A DNA stretch of 64,000 nucleotides from JAHZKS01 sp047404135 (GTDB lineage Bacteria; Pseudomonadota; Alphaproteobacteria; Rickettsiales; JABSSG01): assembly GCA_047404135.1 (NCBI GenBank), contig JBDOIT010000002.1:1-64000 (forward strand), given 5' to 3'. The notes below the pieces were generated by a model. It saw only the letters and a list, made by a program, of their open reading frames with translations. It did no database searches and had not been told where the DNA came from. Of the stretch, positions 1-8,587 are shown one piece after another. Within the stretch, counting starts at the first letter, position 1. Every line of letters starts with the position of its first letter. The position numbers were made by a program, and so were the translations under genes.

Positions 1-971
1 TCTATAGATCTTTTTCTTAACAAGCTGAATCTACCTTGACTATCTCTCAACTCTGCGCTACGTCTATCTAAAAGATTCTGTAATGCTGAATAATGCCTCG
101 TTTGATCTGCTAATGAATGCTTTAAATGATTAGATTGTCTTTTAAACTCCTGAGCTTCTGCTTGAGCTTGATCTCTCTCCGAGTTAGCAACCTCTACAGC
201 GCTGTTTACATATCGTCTTGCGGCAACCTTACGCCTTAGATGGGCATTTAATTTCTCTTTTAATTCCTTATCTTGAGCTGATCTCTTAAGAGTAGTCGAA
301 CCGCTTTTGGTATCAGGAGAAACTACGGGAGTATCAACACCTGAACCTCTAGCTTCAGATACCGTAATACCAGCTTCTCTAGACATACTACTCAAACCCG
401 AGACCCTGGTTATACCGGATGCACCGGGAACCACAGAAATAACCTTTCCATCTTTATATTCAATAATATCAGCTGAGTTAGAAAGGAGCTCTCCATTAGC
501 ATCCATTCGCTCTACTCTTAGAACTCCTGTAAATTTTTCTCCAGGGGAAAATTTAAATGTTCCATCATCTAACTTAGATTGCTCTAATTTATCTCCATCA
601 ATCTCATAGCTAACCTTCTTACCCTCACCACGCTTGGGAGGCACATCTTGTAGCTTCTTGCTTTTTATGGCATAATTCAATTTTTCTTGAACATCCTCAA
701 GAAGCAACTCCTTTCTATCCCCCGATACTTGAGAAAGCACATCTTTCAACTGCTCCCTTTTTTTTGTCTGAGAAATATCGATAGGAATTACATCAATAAA
801 ACTCTCTAGCAGAATATCTTCTAATATCGACCCTTGAGCACTGTAGAATACTTGGATTTTTTGTTGCCTTAACGCATCCACACCATCATCAAAACCCCTC
901 CTCTCAGAAAGAGCCCTTCTCTCTTCCTCTTCTATTCTCGCTCTTTTCTCTTCATCGGTTTCTCTTGGCAC
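1..971 (-). CDS. Uncharacterised protein, paralogue A of a three-gene tandem family (3' end outside window)
   Basis: I do not recognise this protein. An open frame of 323 codons runs from a GTG at 971 to the window edge without a stop. An in-frame TAA lies just upstream of the GTG, and an AAGG Shine-Dalgarno sits about 7 nt before it, which fixes the start. Residues about 118-202 closely match residues 119-206 of the next gene upstream (shared KFSPGEKFTGVLRVER and SADIIEYKDGK blocks). The N-terminal QKIQVF/GSILED stretch also matches QEVQVF/GTILNR there. The visible C-terminal part is charged and probably coiled coil. No signal peptide or membrane segment is seen. It is probably co-transcribed with the two upstream paralogues (45 bp gap). 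Confidence 0.75.
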   Translation of the reverse strand, partial: MPRETDEEKRARIEEEERRALSERRGFDDGVDALRQQKIQVFYSAQGSILEDILLESFIDVIPIDISQTKKREQLKDVLSQVSGDRKELLLEDVQEKLNYAIKSKKLQDVPPKRGEGKKVSYEIDGDKLEQSKLDDGTFKFSPGEKFTGVLRVERMDANGELLSNSADIIEYKDGKVISVVPGASGITRVSGLSSMSREAGITVSEARGSGVDTPVVSPDTKSGSTTLKRSAQDKELKEKLNAHLRRKVAARRYVNSAVEVANSERDQAQAEAQEFKRQSNHLKHSLADQTRHYSALQNLLDRRSAELRDSQGRFSLLRKRSI

Positions 972-1016
972 CTTTTAACCTTTTTAGATTGCCTAGTATT
1001 TTTTATTATATCGTTA

Positions 1017-2237
1017 CTATCTGCCACCTCTTTGATTGCCTTTAGCTGACTGAACAGATGGCGAGCTTTCAGGAGGCGGAGGTAGCGATCTACTTCTAAC
1101 CACTTCTACTTCTTGCACTACACTACGCTCAATCACTGCTGCATATCCTCTTTCAACAGCATTCTCTACCTTTTTTATCTGCTCCTCAGATGCACTCCCC
1201 CCGGAGATTTTTAGTTCTTTAGCCACCCCCTCAATAGACCTATACGCATCTTGAAGCGCACTGACTTGCTCTTTCGTATATGATACTCTGCTCCTTGTCT
1301 GCCCTGCAGCAACTATTGCCCCTTCTTTCTTATTGTAATGTTCTTCAAATACTTGAGCAAATATCTTAAGTGAAGCGTTTTGATGAGCCTCAGAAATCAT
1401 ATTAAATATCTTATCCTTAAATATCAAACTAACCTCAGGATCTTGTGGACTTCTACTCCCTTCCTTTAAAACCAAAGAATGATCTTTTAAAGGATCGTGT
1501 GCCCCTTCAATAGCAAAAAGCCCTGAGGATTTTTGCTGAGGCGATTCTTGAGTAAGGGACCTGTCTACCACTTCTGTATCAGATGCTCTAGAAACACTAA
1601 TACCTCCTTCTTTTTCTTCTACCCTTGAAACACTAATACCAGCTTCCCGAGAGATAAGCCCAAAATCGGCAACTCTTGTTTTTCCCTCAGGCCCAGGAAT
1701 CACAGAAACTGGCTTACCATCTTTATATTCAATAATATCTGCTGAGTCCGGCAGAAGCTCGCCTCTATCATCCCTACGCTCTACTCTTAAAACACCAGTA
1801 AATTTCTCTCCAGGGGAAAATTTAAACATTCCACCTTCTAGCTCAGTCTGCTCTAGCTTTGCTCCTCCAATATCATAACTAACAGAACTTTCATCGGTTT
1901 CATGCTGATCCGGTTTTACATCGCTCAAATCTCCAGATTTCAAAGATTCCGTAATGTGATCTCTAACATAGGCGTATAACTCCTTCTTCTCCTCCTTAGA
2001 AAAAGCAGAGCCATTAATGTTACGGTATAATTCCTCCTGCTTCTTTTCGTACTCAAGCTCCTCTCTAATCTCAAAATGAGCAAACATCGCTCTATTTAAA
2101 ATCGTACCTTCACCTCCAGAGAAAACTTGAACCTCTTGATTGAGCAAACTACTGTGGCCCTGGTTAAGGAAATCTTGTGCTTGCTGAGATCCCCCCTCTT
2201 CTTCCATTCTGCTTTGGCCTCCATCATCTTTTGACAC
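1017..2237 (-). CDS. Uncharacterised protein, paralogue B of the three-gene tandem family
   Basis: This 406-residue protein belongs to no family I recognise. It starts with GTG at 2237, preceded by AGAGG at 7 nt spacing. The order is: an acidic N-terminus rich in Glu and Gln, a charged helical stretch (about 55-110), a conserved module at about 119-206, a Ser/Glu-rich linker, a helical segment (about 285-375), and a Pro-rich tail with four consecutive prolines that ends in basic RGGR. The module is shared with both flanking genes. There is no signal peptide or transmembrane helix, so the product is cytosolic or exported by a signal-peptide-independent route. A basic C-terminus is compatible with a type IV secretion substrate, but that is inference only. 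Confidence 0.75.
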   Translation of the reverse strand: MSKDDGGQSRMEEEGGSQQAQDFLNQGHSSLLNQEVQVFSGGEGTILNRAMFAHFEIREELEYEKKQEELYRNINGSAFSKEEKKELYAYVRDHITESLKSGDLSDVKPDQHETDESSVSYDIGGAKLEQTELEGGMFKFSPGEKFTGVLRVERRDDRGELLPDSADIIEYKDGKPVSVIPGPEGKTRVADFGLISREAGISVSRVEEKEGGISVSRASDTEVVDRSLTQESPQQKSSGLFAIEGAHDPLKDHSLVLKEGSRSPQDPEVSLIFKDKIFNMISEAHQNASLKIFAQVFEEHYNKKEGAIVAAGQTRSRVSYTKEQVSALQDAYRSIEGVAKELKISGGSASEEQIKKVENAVERGYAAVIERSVVQEVEVVRSRSLPPPPESSPSVQSAKGNQRGGR

Positions 2238-2430
2238 AAAGTTACCTCTATTTTTTTCTCTTCTTAGGCTTTAACTTTTTTATCATAGCAGAGAATTTCT
2301 TCTTCAGATCCTCCCTCTCCTTATCTGCCCTTGTCTGCATAACTTCCTCAAATCATCATTTGCTATATAATAATATTAATAAAAATAAGTTAACAATAGG
2401 TTAACCCTCCACTTATCCACCATTTCGCTT

Positions 2431-4188
2431 TTAAGACTTTTTAGGTTTAGTAGGGGTCTGTGATTTTTTGAGTGTGGTTGGCTGGAATGTTTTTTTTAAC
2501 TCTTGCTTTATGAGCATAAGTTCTTCAGAGCTCTGTTTTTCTTTCTTTTTTTTGCTTTTTCTTTTTTTTGGCTTTTCTTCTTTTGTCAAAAGCTTCTTTG
2601 AAGCCTTTTTTGTTGGCTCTTCCTTTGAAGGAGTATCTTGTTTAACAGGCTCTGTTTCTGCCGAATATTTCTTCGATAAATCTGTTATGCCAAATTCTTG
2701 AGCTAAATCTTCTGGCCTTCTACCTTCAGCCTCAGCTAACTGATCAACCAGATACCTTATAGTCATTTTAGAGGTCTTTTTCCCTGCTACAGCCGTTCTT
2801 AACTGAGCCTCTAAAAACCCCTTATTGTAAGCGCCCCCACTGGGTTTAATCGCAGAATCCTCCTCTATATAATCATCATCCACCTTCTCTACTTTCTCTT
2901 CGGAGAGAGGGGATTTTCTCTTTGGAACATCTGGAGGATCTGGAAGATCATCTTTTACTTTATCTAACGCAGGAATATCTGACTGAAGAGGAGAAATAAG
3001 ATTTTCTTGCCTAACTTCCTCTTTAATATCTTCTGCTTCCCCAGCAAACATCCTAGTAGGTCTTGGCTTTTCTAAAGAAACATTAACCTGACCCACAGAC
3101 CTTCTTATGTCATCTACCCCCAAAGCTACATTCCCCTTAGAAGAATAAACATAGTTTGATGCACGTCCATCTCGAAACTCAACTATATCATAAACATCAT
3201 CAATGATTCGACCACTCTCCGTCCTACGTTTTATGGACACAGTAAAAGCTCCAGGAATACTCCCCTCTATACTGATACTATGCATCTTAGAATCCCTATC
3301 AAAGATATCTATTAATTTACCCCCTGAAAACTGATAATGCCTTGCTCCATTTTCTTTATTATATATCTGAGGTTTCACAACATCATGTTGATCAGTAATA
3401 AATCTTGAGGCCACCTGATGCACAAAAACATCCTGATCCTCAACCATGCTGGTATCTTTATAGCTTGATACAAAAGCACGCTCCCTATCTATCTCCTTCT
3501 TTCTTTTAAATTGCTCTTCACTAGTCAGACTGGTACTATGCCTTATATCATCTCTTATAGTTAACTTATAACTCCTTTCGTATCTACCTCTAAGAACATC
3601 AGTAATAGGAGATCCAACCACTACTATCATATCCTCATATTTATCTAATTCAGATTCTTCAGGCAATACAAACCAGTGCTTAGCACCAGGTACAGGAAAG
3701 TCACTAACCTGCGAATTTTTCTTTTGAAACGAATCTCCATAGTCATGAACTTCTAAGTTTTGTTTTTTTGCAATGATAGAAGAAAGTTGCTGGGCAACCT
3801 TTGCATCAGGATGACCATTTTTCGCTATCATTTGTTTCTGCTTGATTCTCAAAGCAGATATTCGATGACCTAACTTATCTTTATCTATTTCGCTTGGATC
3901 CATTTCTGTTGTCTGTTGATCGCTGCTCACCATACTATGAGAGGAAGAAACATTATGGAGCTTAGCCTTTAGCATAGCCAAATTACCAGAATTCCTTTGA
4001 TATATATTGTTGATACTGTTTAAGAGCGACCCAGTCGCTGTAGGTCCTATTTTTTTAAAACTAGAGACCACTTCTTCATAAGTAACAGAATTTTTAGAAT
4101 CACCCACCAATAAATCAGCTGCCGTTTCAAACTGCTCTTCCTTGCATGCAGATATAATTCTATCTCTTAATCCCGACTCAAGCGGCAT
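2431..4188 (-). CDS. Uncharacterised protein, divergent paralogue C with Lys-rich tail
   Basis: This 585-residue protein is of unknown function and is the first gene of the three-gene minus-strand run. Residues about 284-375 align by eye with the module of the two downstream genes (YDIVEFRDGR against ADIIEYKDGK, preceded by a matching beta-rich stretch), but the similarity is weaker. The N-terminal 280 residues have no counterpart in the other two. The C-terminal 50 residues are extremely Lys-rich (KKRKSKKKKEK), which suggests nucleic-acid or membrane-surface binding or an export signal. No signal peptide is seen. No clear Shine-Dalgarno precedes the ATG, so the start is less certain than the frame. 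Confidence 0.75.
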   Translation of the reverse strand: MPLESGLRDRIISACKEEQFETAADLLVGDSKNSVTYEEVVSSFKKIGPTATGSLLNSINNIYQRNSGNLAMLKAKLHNVSSSHSMVSSDQQTTEMDPSEIDKDKLGHRISALRIKQKQMIAKNGHPDAKVAQQLSSIIAKKQNLEVHDYGDSFQKKNSQVSDFPVPGAKHWFVLPEESELDKYEDMIVVVGSPITDVLRGRYERSYKLTIRDDIRHSTSLTSEEQFKRKKEIDRERAFVSSYKDTSMVEDQDVFVHQVASRFITDQHDVVKPQIYNKENGARHYQFSGGKLIDIFDRDSKMHSISIEGSIPGAFTVSIKRRTESGRIIDDVYDIVEFRDGRASNYVYSSKGNVALGVDDIRRSVGQVNVSLEKPRPTRMFAGEAEDIKEEVRQENLISPLQSDIPALDKVKDDLPDPPDVPKRKSPLSEEKVEKVDDDYIEEDSAIKPSGGAYNKGFLEAQLRTAVAGKKTSKMTIRYLVDQLAEAEGRRPEDLAQEFGITDLSKKYSAETEPVKQDTPSKEEPTKKASKKLLTKEEKPKKRKSKKKKEKQSSEELMLIKQELKKTFQPTTLKKSQTPTKPKKS

Positions 4189-4936
4189 AGATTTTTTTAT
4201 GAGTTATAAAAAAATTATAACTATATAAAGCCACAGAAACTAGAACTCAAACTATAATCCTCTTAGGATTTCTCTTGCTAGCTTTAATATGTGCTATTCA
4301 AACATCTTATCTCTCAGAATTTTTCGACATATCCCTATTAATCTGATTCATTATTTGTGACTCAGCACTTTGAAAACCTCCTATACCTGGTGTTGAAATA
4401 TTCATTGATATATTTATATCCCCTTACTGCCAGTAGCATTGTTAGTAACAATACGCTCTCCAACAACATGATTTGTGCGACTCTTTATGAGTCGCATCAA
4501 CTATCTGGTTCATTCAATAAAAACAGGGTGGTTTGCATGCCACCCACAACCTCATATCTATTTCCCCACTGAACCTTAATCAGCACTAAGATTTTACTGT
4601 AACCCACCATTCTTTTTCTGTAATATTATTCTCAATTTACCTGATACTTTATAGGCCCTGCTATATGTCATTATGCCCATTGTCATTTTGCAGAAAATAC
4701 GTCTCAACTACATCAAAGGGTAGAAAAAAGGCGTAACCCCCTTTTGCTGTTCTGTGTTTTGATTCGTATATTTTGATTGATATATCTCTTAATGATTGAG
4801 AAGAAAAACTATACGATACGCTTTTATATATAGTATAAAAAAATGGATGCAATTACCTTCATTATCATTTTATATAAAATAACAAACAAAGAACCTCTAG
4901 GAATATTCAAAAAACCATAAAAGCACTCATATAAAC
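4189..4936. other. Long intergenic region, no convincing gene
   Basis: This 748-bp stretch lies between paralogue C and rlmE. Short open frames exist: a 71-codon frame on plus at 4357-4572, and a 63-codon frame on minus at 4661-4852 with TTG start. Neither has family similarity I can see. The region holds two hairpins, at 4476-4496 (8-bp perfect stem) and 4526-4545, the latter being terminator-like for the minus strand. It must also contain the promoter for the three-paralogue operon, but I could not single one out. Confidence 0.6.
4521..4545 (-). terminator. Probable rho-independent terminator downstream of rlmE
   Basis: GGGTGG and CCACCC (4526-4531 and 4540-4545) form a 6-bp GC-rich stem with an 8-nt loop. 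Read on the minus strand the stem is followed by TGTTTTTATT, the usual T-tract. It lies about 390 bp past the rlmE stop, in the right orientation for the radA/rlmE transcript. Confidence 0.5.
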
Positions 4937-5614
4937 CTACCCCTTAAACCCTTGGGCCACAAGATACATTTCAGAGGAAGACTTCCTGCTGGAATTTGGT
5001 TTAAAATGCTTTATTTTTGTAAATTTAGACTTGATCTCTTGGAGTAGATCTCCTTCAGCACCACCTTGGAAAATCTTTACTACAACAGCCCCGCCCTTCT
5101 GCAAATTTTCGTCTGCAAAATGGAATACCTCCTCGCAAAGCCCCATGACTCTTAAGTGGTCTATTTTTTTGTGACCAGTTGCATTGGAAGCCATATCAGA
5201 TAAAATTAAACTAAATTTTCTATCGCCTAAAATTTCCTCTATCCTCTCTACGCACTCGTCTGTAGTAAAATCTGCCTTAATAAAACTTGCTCTATTAAGA
5301 CCTTCGATATCTAACAGGTCCACTCCTATAACTTTAGAAGCCCCCCTATCTAAGGCAACTTGCGCCCAACTACCTGGAGCAGCTCCAAGGTCAAGAACTA
5401 TATCATCTTTACTGAAAAGCCTAAACTTTGCATCCAACTCTAAAAGCTTATAGGAAGCACGCGACCTATAGCCCTCTTTCTTAGATTGCAATACATAAGG
5501 GTCATTCAAGTGGCGCTGAAGCCACATTGACGAGGATATCTTCCTATTTTTTGCGGTTTTCACCTTTACGAATAAGTTTCTACCACTTATTGATGTGTTG
5601 ATAGTTTTAACCAT
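4937..5614 (-). CDS. rlmE: 23S rRNA (uridine-2'-O-)methyltransferase RlmE/FtsJ
   Basis: RlmE methylates the 2'-O of U2552 in the A-loop of 23S rRNA on the large subunit, using SAM. The 225-residue length is normal for the family. SAM-binding motif I is visible as LDLGAAPGSW. The K-D-K-E catalytic tetrad is present: K56 in SYKLLEL, Asp in LSDMASNATG, Lys in VVVKIFQGG, and Glu in SSEMYLVA. The gene follows radA on the same strand after a 90-bp gap. Identification is secure from these motifs. Confidence 0.95.
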   Translation of the reverse strand: MVKTINTSISGRNLFVKVKTAKNRKISSSMWLQRHLNDPYVLQSKKEGYRSRASYKLLELDAKFRLFSKDDIVLDLGAAPGSWAQVALDRGASKVIGVDLLDIEGLNRASFIKADFTTDECVERIEEILGDRKFSLILSDMASNATGHKKIDHLRVMGLCEEVFHFADENLQKGGAVVVKIFQGGAEGDLLQEIKSKFTKIKHFKPNSSRKSSSEMYLVAQGFKG

Positions 5615-5704
5615 CTTTCAATCCTTTTTACAACTCTATCTAGAGTTGAGTTCACTCCTAGTATATACTTACTAACATGATTTTAAGCATTTCGCAAGAA
5701 AAGC

Positions 5705-7075
5705 CTAAGCCCCTTCCCGTGCGAAGAAGCTTTGTAGCTGTTTAATATGGCTGATTTCCTCTATCTCGAACTCACTGGTATTTATAGATATCTTGCTACC
5801 AGATGGTATAATGAACTTTCTGAATCCTAATTTAAATGACTCTTTCAACCTTGCATCCACATTACCTATACGTCGCACCTCTCCTGATAGCCCAACTTCC
5901 CCAAATGCAATCAAATCCGTAGATAGAGGCTTGTTTTTTACAGCCGATATCAAAGAGCAGACAACAGCAACATCCGCTGCAGGCTCCAAAATACGCAATC
6001 CACCCACAACATTCAGATAAACTTCAAAGTTACTTAGATTAATTCCATATCTACTAGATAGCACAGCTATCATCATAGATAACCTATTTAAATCCCATCC
6101 AACGACAGCTCTTCTCGGAGCCACCATGTGCGATTTAGAAACCAAAGCTTGAATTTCAACCAATATCGGTCTGGTACCCTCTATCCCGGCAAAAACAGTA
6201 GATCCACTCACAGAAGAGCTCCTTTCTGAAATAAACAAAGAAGATGGATTTTTTACTTCTTCTAGCCCGGCTTCTGACATTTCTAATATTCCGATCTCAT
6301 TGATATTACCAAATCTATTCTTCACAGAACGTAATATACGATAATTATTTCCTTTTTCACCCTCAAAATACAACACTGTATCAACCATATGCTCTAATAC
6401 TTTTGGCCCTGCAATTTGCCCTTCTTTAGTAACATGACCCACAATAACCATTACCGTACCGCTTTTCTTAGCAGTAGAGATCAGTTCATGAGCTGATGAC
6501 CTCACCTGAGATACTGTACCAGGAGCAGATGGAATATCTGGAAGATACATAGTTTGTATAGAGTCAATCACCATGAAATTAATTGGCTCTTTGCTTTTGG
6601 ATATAGTCTTGATAACATTGCTAACATTTGTTGTAGCCAGTAACTTCACCGGCGCATCCTTTGCATCTAGTCTTCTTGCATGCAGTCTGATCTGGTCTAC
6701 AGATTCTTCCCCACTAACATACGCACAAACATTACCTTGCTTGGACAACCTACTCACTACCTGTAGTAGCAATGTAGATTTGCCTATCCCAGGGTCACCT
6801 CCAATTAAAATCGCAGAGCCTTTAACAAACCCACCGCCTAAAACCCTATCTAACTCTGAAATCTCGGTTTGAATCCTAGGGTTAAAAGATATATCTCCTT
6901 CCAGAGTCACAAAGTCTACAACCTCCCCCTCACTTGCCAAAGATGTAAACCTGATCTCAGGTTGCTTCTCTGCTTCTATTGTATTCCATTCACCACAATC
7001 GCTACATTTTCCAGACCATTTACTGTGTGTGGTCCCGCAATTTTGACATATATATTGATGTTTGTTTTTAGGCAT
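5705..7075 (-). CDS. radA: DNA repair protein RadA
   Basis: RadA is a RecA-related, DnaB-like ATPase that drives branch migration of recombination intermediates. The 456-residue protein has the N-terminal C4 zinc finger (C10, C13, C24, C27), Walker A GGDPGIGKST at 92-101, the RadA-specific KNRFG motif, and a C-terminal Lon-protease-like domain that in this family is structural rather than proteolytic. All expected parts are intact. It lies upstream of rlmE on the same strand. Confidence 0.96.
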   Translation of the reverse strand: MPKNKHQYICQNCGTTHSKWSGKCSDCGEWNTIEAEKQPEIRFTSLASEGEVVDFVTLEGDISFNPRIQTEISELDRVLGGGFVKGSAILIGGDPGIGKSTLLLQVVSRLSKQGNVCAYVSGEESVDQIRLHARRLDAKDAPVKLLATTNVSNVIKTISKSKEPINFMVIDSIQTMYLPDIPSAPGTVSQVRSSAHELISTAKKSGTVMVIVGHVTKEGQIAGPKVLEHMVDTVLYFEGEKGNNYRILRSVKNRFGNINEIGILEMSEAGLEEVKNPSSLFISERSSSVSGSTVFAGIEGTRPILVEIQALVSKSHMVAPRRAVVGWDLNRLSMMIAVLSSRYGINLSNFEVYLNVVGGLRILEPAADVAVVCSLISAVKNKPLSTDLIAFGEVGLSGEVRRIGNVDARLKESFKLGFRKFIIPSGSKISINTSEFEIEEISHIKQLQSFFAREGA

Positions 7076-7220
7076 CTCTACTTGTGTTTTGCTTGGTAAA
7101 TATCATGAACTAATATCACAAAAACTCAAGAAATAATATACAAATCAATGCCAGATTTAGAATATACTTTTACCCAGAGTAAAATATTATATTCTCTTGT
7201 ACAAACATATGTGTAATGCA

Positions 7221-7997
7221 ATGAAAAAACTTAACAGCATAATAATGCTTCTCTACTTAGCTTTATTATCAAATTGCAGCGACCCAACAAATCGTGGTTT
7301 ATGCCCAAATGAAATAATTAGCGAGCTAGCATCAACACGCTTTGCAAGAGAGCATGGAACAACCGAACTATGGAAACAGTTACAAGAACATAGTCACCTT
7401 GTAGAACTGGAATATGATTCTACTAGGCCAAAATTTGTCAATATGCAGTTCCTATTTGAATCTGCATTATCAGCAATGCTAGAAAATAAACAGATCCTCA
7501 AATCTGTAGCCGTGATATACGCTCCAAAACCACCAACGCCCCTAAGGGCGGTAGGAAGCAATTTGAATCTCCTGCTGCCAGAAAAAACGCTAAAAAACCC
7601 AGATCATTTAAATACGGTGGTTTCAAGACATGAATCTATAAGGGAATACATTCGAAATGGAGGAATTCTATATAGCGTATATAAAAACATGAACCAGGAG
7701 GAATCCATTGTAGGAATGGATATTTACCACGAAGAGTTAAAAACACACCCAAATAGCTTAAAAGATACGCCTATAGATAATTTTGATAACTCCTTCACAG
7801 GGGCAAGCTATTTAGTAACATGCAATAATGGAGAAACTATATTTTTCTCTATATCTTCATCACAAATCGGACAAAACAATCCAAACAAAACATGGTCTCT
7901 ACACTATGGAAAACTCTCCAATAGCAAAGTTAAATCGCATTACAAAGCTTTAAAAAATTTATACAAAAAAAGTGGAGTATTATTTTATTTAAATTAA
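7221..7997 (+). CDS. Hypothetical lipoprotein
   Basis: I recognise no family. I prefer the ATG at 7221 over upstream starts (7197 and others) because it gives a classic lipoprotein leader: MKKLN, a hydrophobic core, then LLSNC with the candidate lipidated Cys at residue 19. The mature part is soluble, mixed alpha/beta and about 240 residues long. No clear Shine-Dalgarno is visible. The gene stands alone between divergent radA and rpoZ. If the leader is real, the product is anchored in the inner or outer membrane facing the periplasm. Function unknown. Confidence 0.65.
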   Translation: MKKLNSIIMLLYLALLSNCSDPTNRGLCPNEIISELASTRFAREHGTTELWKQLQEHSHLVELEYDSTRPKFVNMQFLFESALSAMLENKQILKSVAVIYAPKPPTPLRAVGSNLNLLLPEKTLKNPDHLNTVVSRHESIREYIRNGGILYSVYKNMNQEESIVGMDIYHEELKTHPNSLKDTPIDNFDNSFTGASYLVTCNNGETIFFSISSSQIGQNNPNKTWSLHYGKLSNSKVKSHYKALKNLYKKSGVLFYLN

Positions 7998-8091
7998 ACC
8001 TACGCCAAAAAAACTCTGATCCTGTATAGCTTACCCAGATCCTATAAATTGCACTAAAAAATTACCTTAGAGTTCTACAGACATAACCCTA

Positions 8092-8119
8092 TTGATCTCT
8101 TGGTGAAAATATGTATAAT
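8092..8119 (+). promoter_or_regulatory. Sigma70-type promoter for rpoZ-rel/spoT
   Basis: TTGATC at 8092-8097 and a perfect TATAAT at 8114-8119 are separated by 16 bp and end 29 nt before the rpoZ ATG. The position and the consensus -10 make this the likely start of the rpoZ-rel transcript. Confidence 0.65.
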
Positions 8120-8148
8120 GGGAACCGAACAAATTCCTAAGGTTTTAA

Positions 8149-8562
8149 ATGGCAAGAGTAACAGTTGAAGATTGTATATCAGTAGTTAAGAACAGATTTG
8201 AATTATCTGTACTTGCTGGTCACCGCGCGAAAGAAATTTCCAAAGGCTCACCAGTAACTATTACGAAAAAAGATAATGATAAAAATACAGTAACAAGCCT
8301 AAGAGAAATTGCATCTAAAACTGTATTAGTAGATGATTTGCGAGATCATTATGTACGTAGCCTTCAAAAGAATGCTCAAGCTGATGATATTCTTGAAGAA
8401 GAAACACAAAATATTGCAACAGATTTAGAACAGAATAGCTCCGTTGAAGTGTCTCAAGACGAAAAAGAACCTTCAGAAGAACAAACCGCAGAAACAACTT
8501 CAGAAGAATATATTTCAGTTGACGACTATACCTTTGAAGACGAGAATGATATAGGTGACTAA
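8149..8562 (+). CDS. rpoZ: DNA-directed RNA polymerase omega subunit
   Basis: Omega helps assemble the beta' subunit of RNA polymerase and, in many bacteria, forms part of a ppGpp site. The N-terminal 60 residues carry the conserved family core (ARVTVEDC, then [16 protein letters not shown]). The 137-residue protein has a long, very acidic C-terminal tail rich in Glu, Asp, Ser and Thr, typical of alphaproteobacterial omegas. AAGG at 6 nt spacing sets the start. Its position directly before rel/spoT is the common rpoZ-spoT arrangement. Confidence 0.93.
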   Translation: MARVTVEDCISVVKNRFELSVLAGHRAKEISKGSPVTITKKDNDKNTVTSLREIASKTVLVDDLRDHYVRSLQKNAQADDILEEETQNIATDLEQNSSVEVSQDEKEPSEEQTAETTSEEYISVDDYTFEDENDIGD

Positions 8563-8587
8563 GTCGTTCAACAATCTGGAGATGCGA

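Noticed and set aside
4661..4852. 63-codon minus-strand frame with TTG start and nearby AAGG
   Set aside because: The Shine-Dalgarno is too close, the sequence resembles no family, and the region otherwise looks non-coding. Kept only as a note in the intergenic entry.
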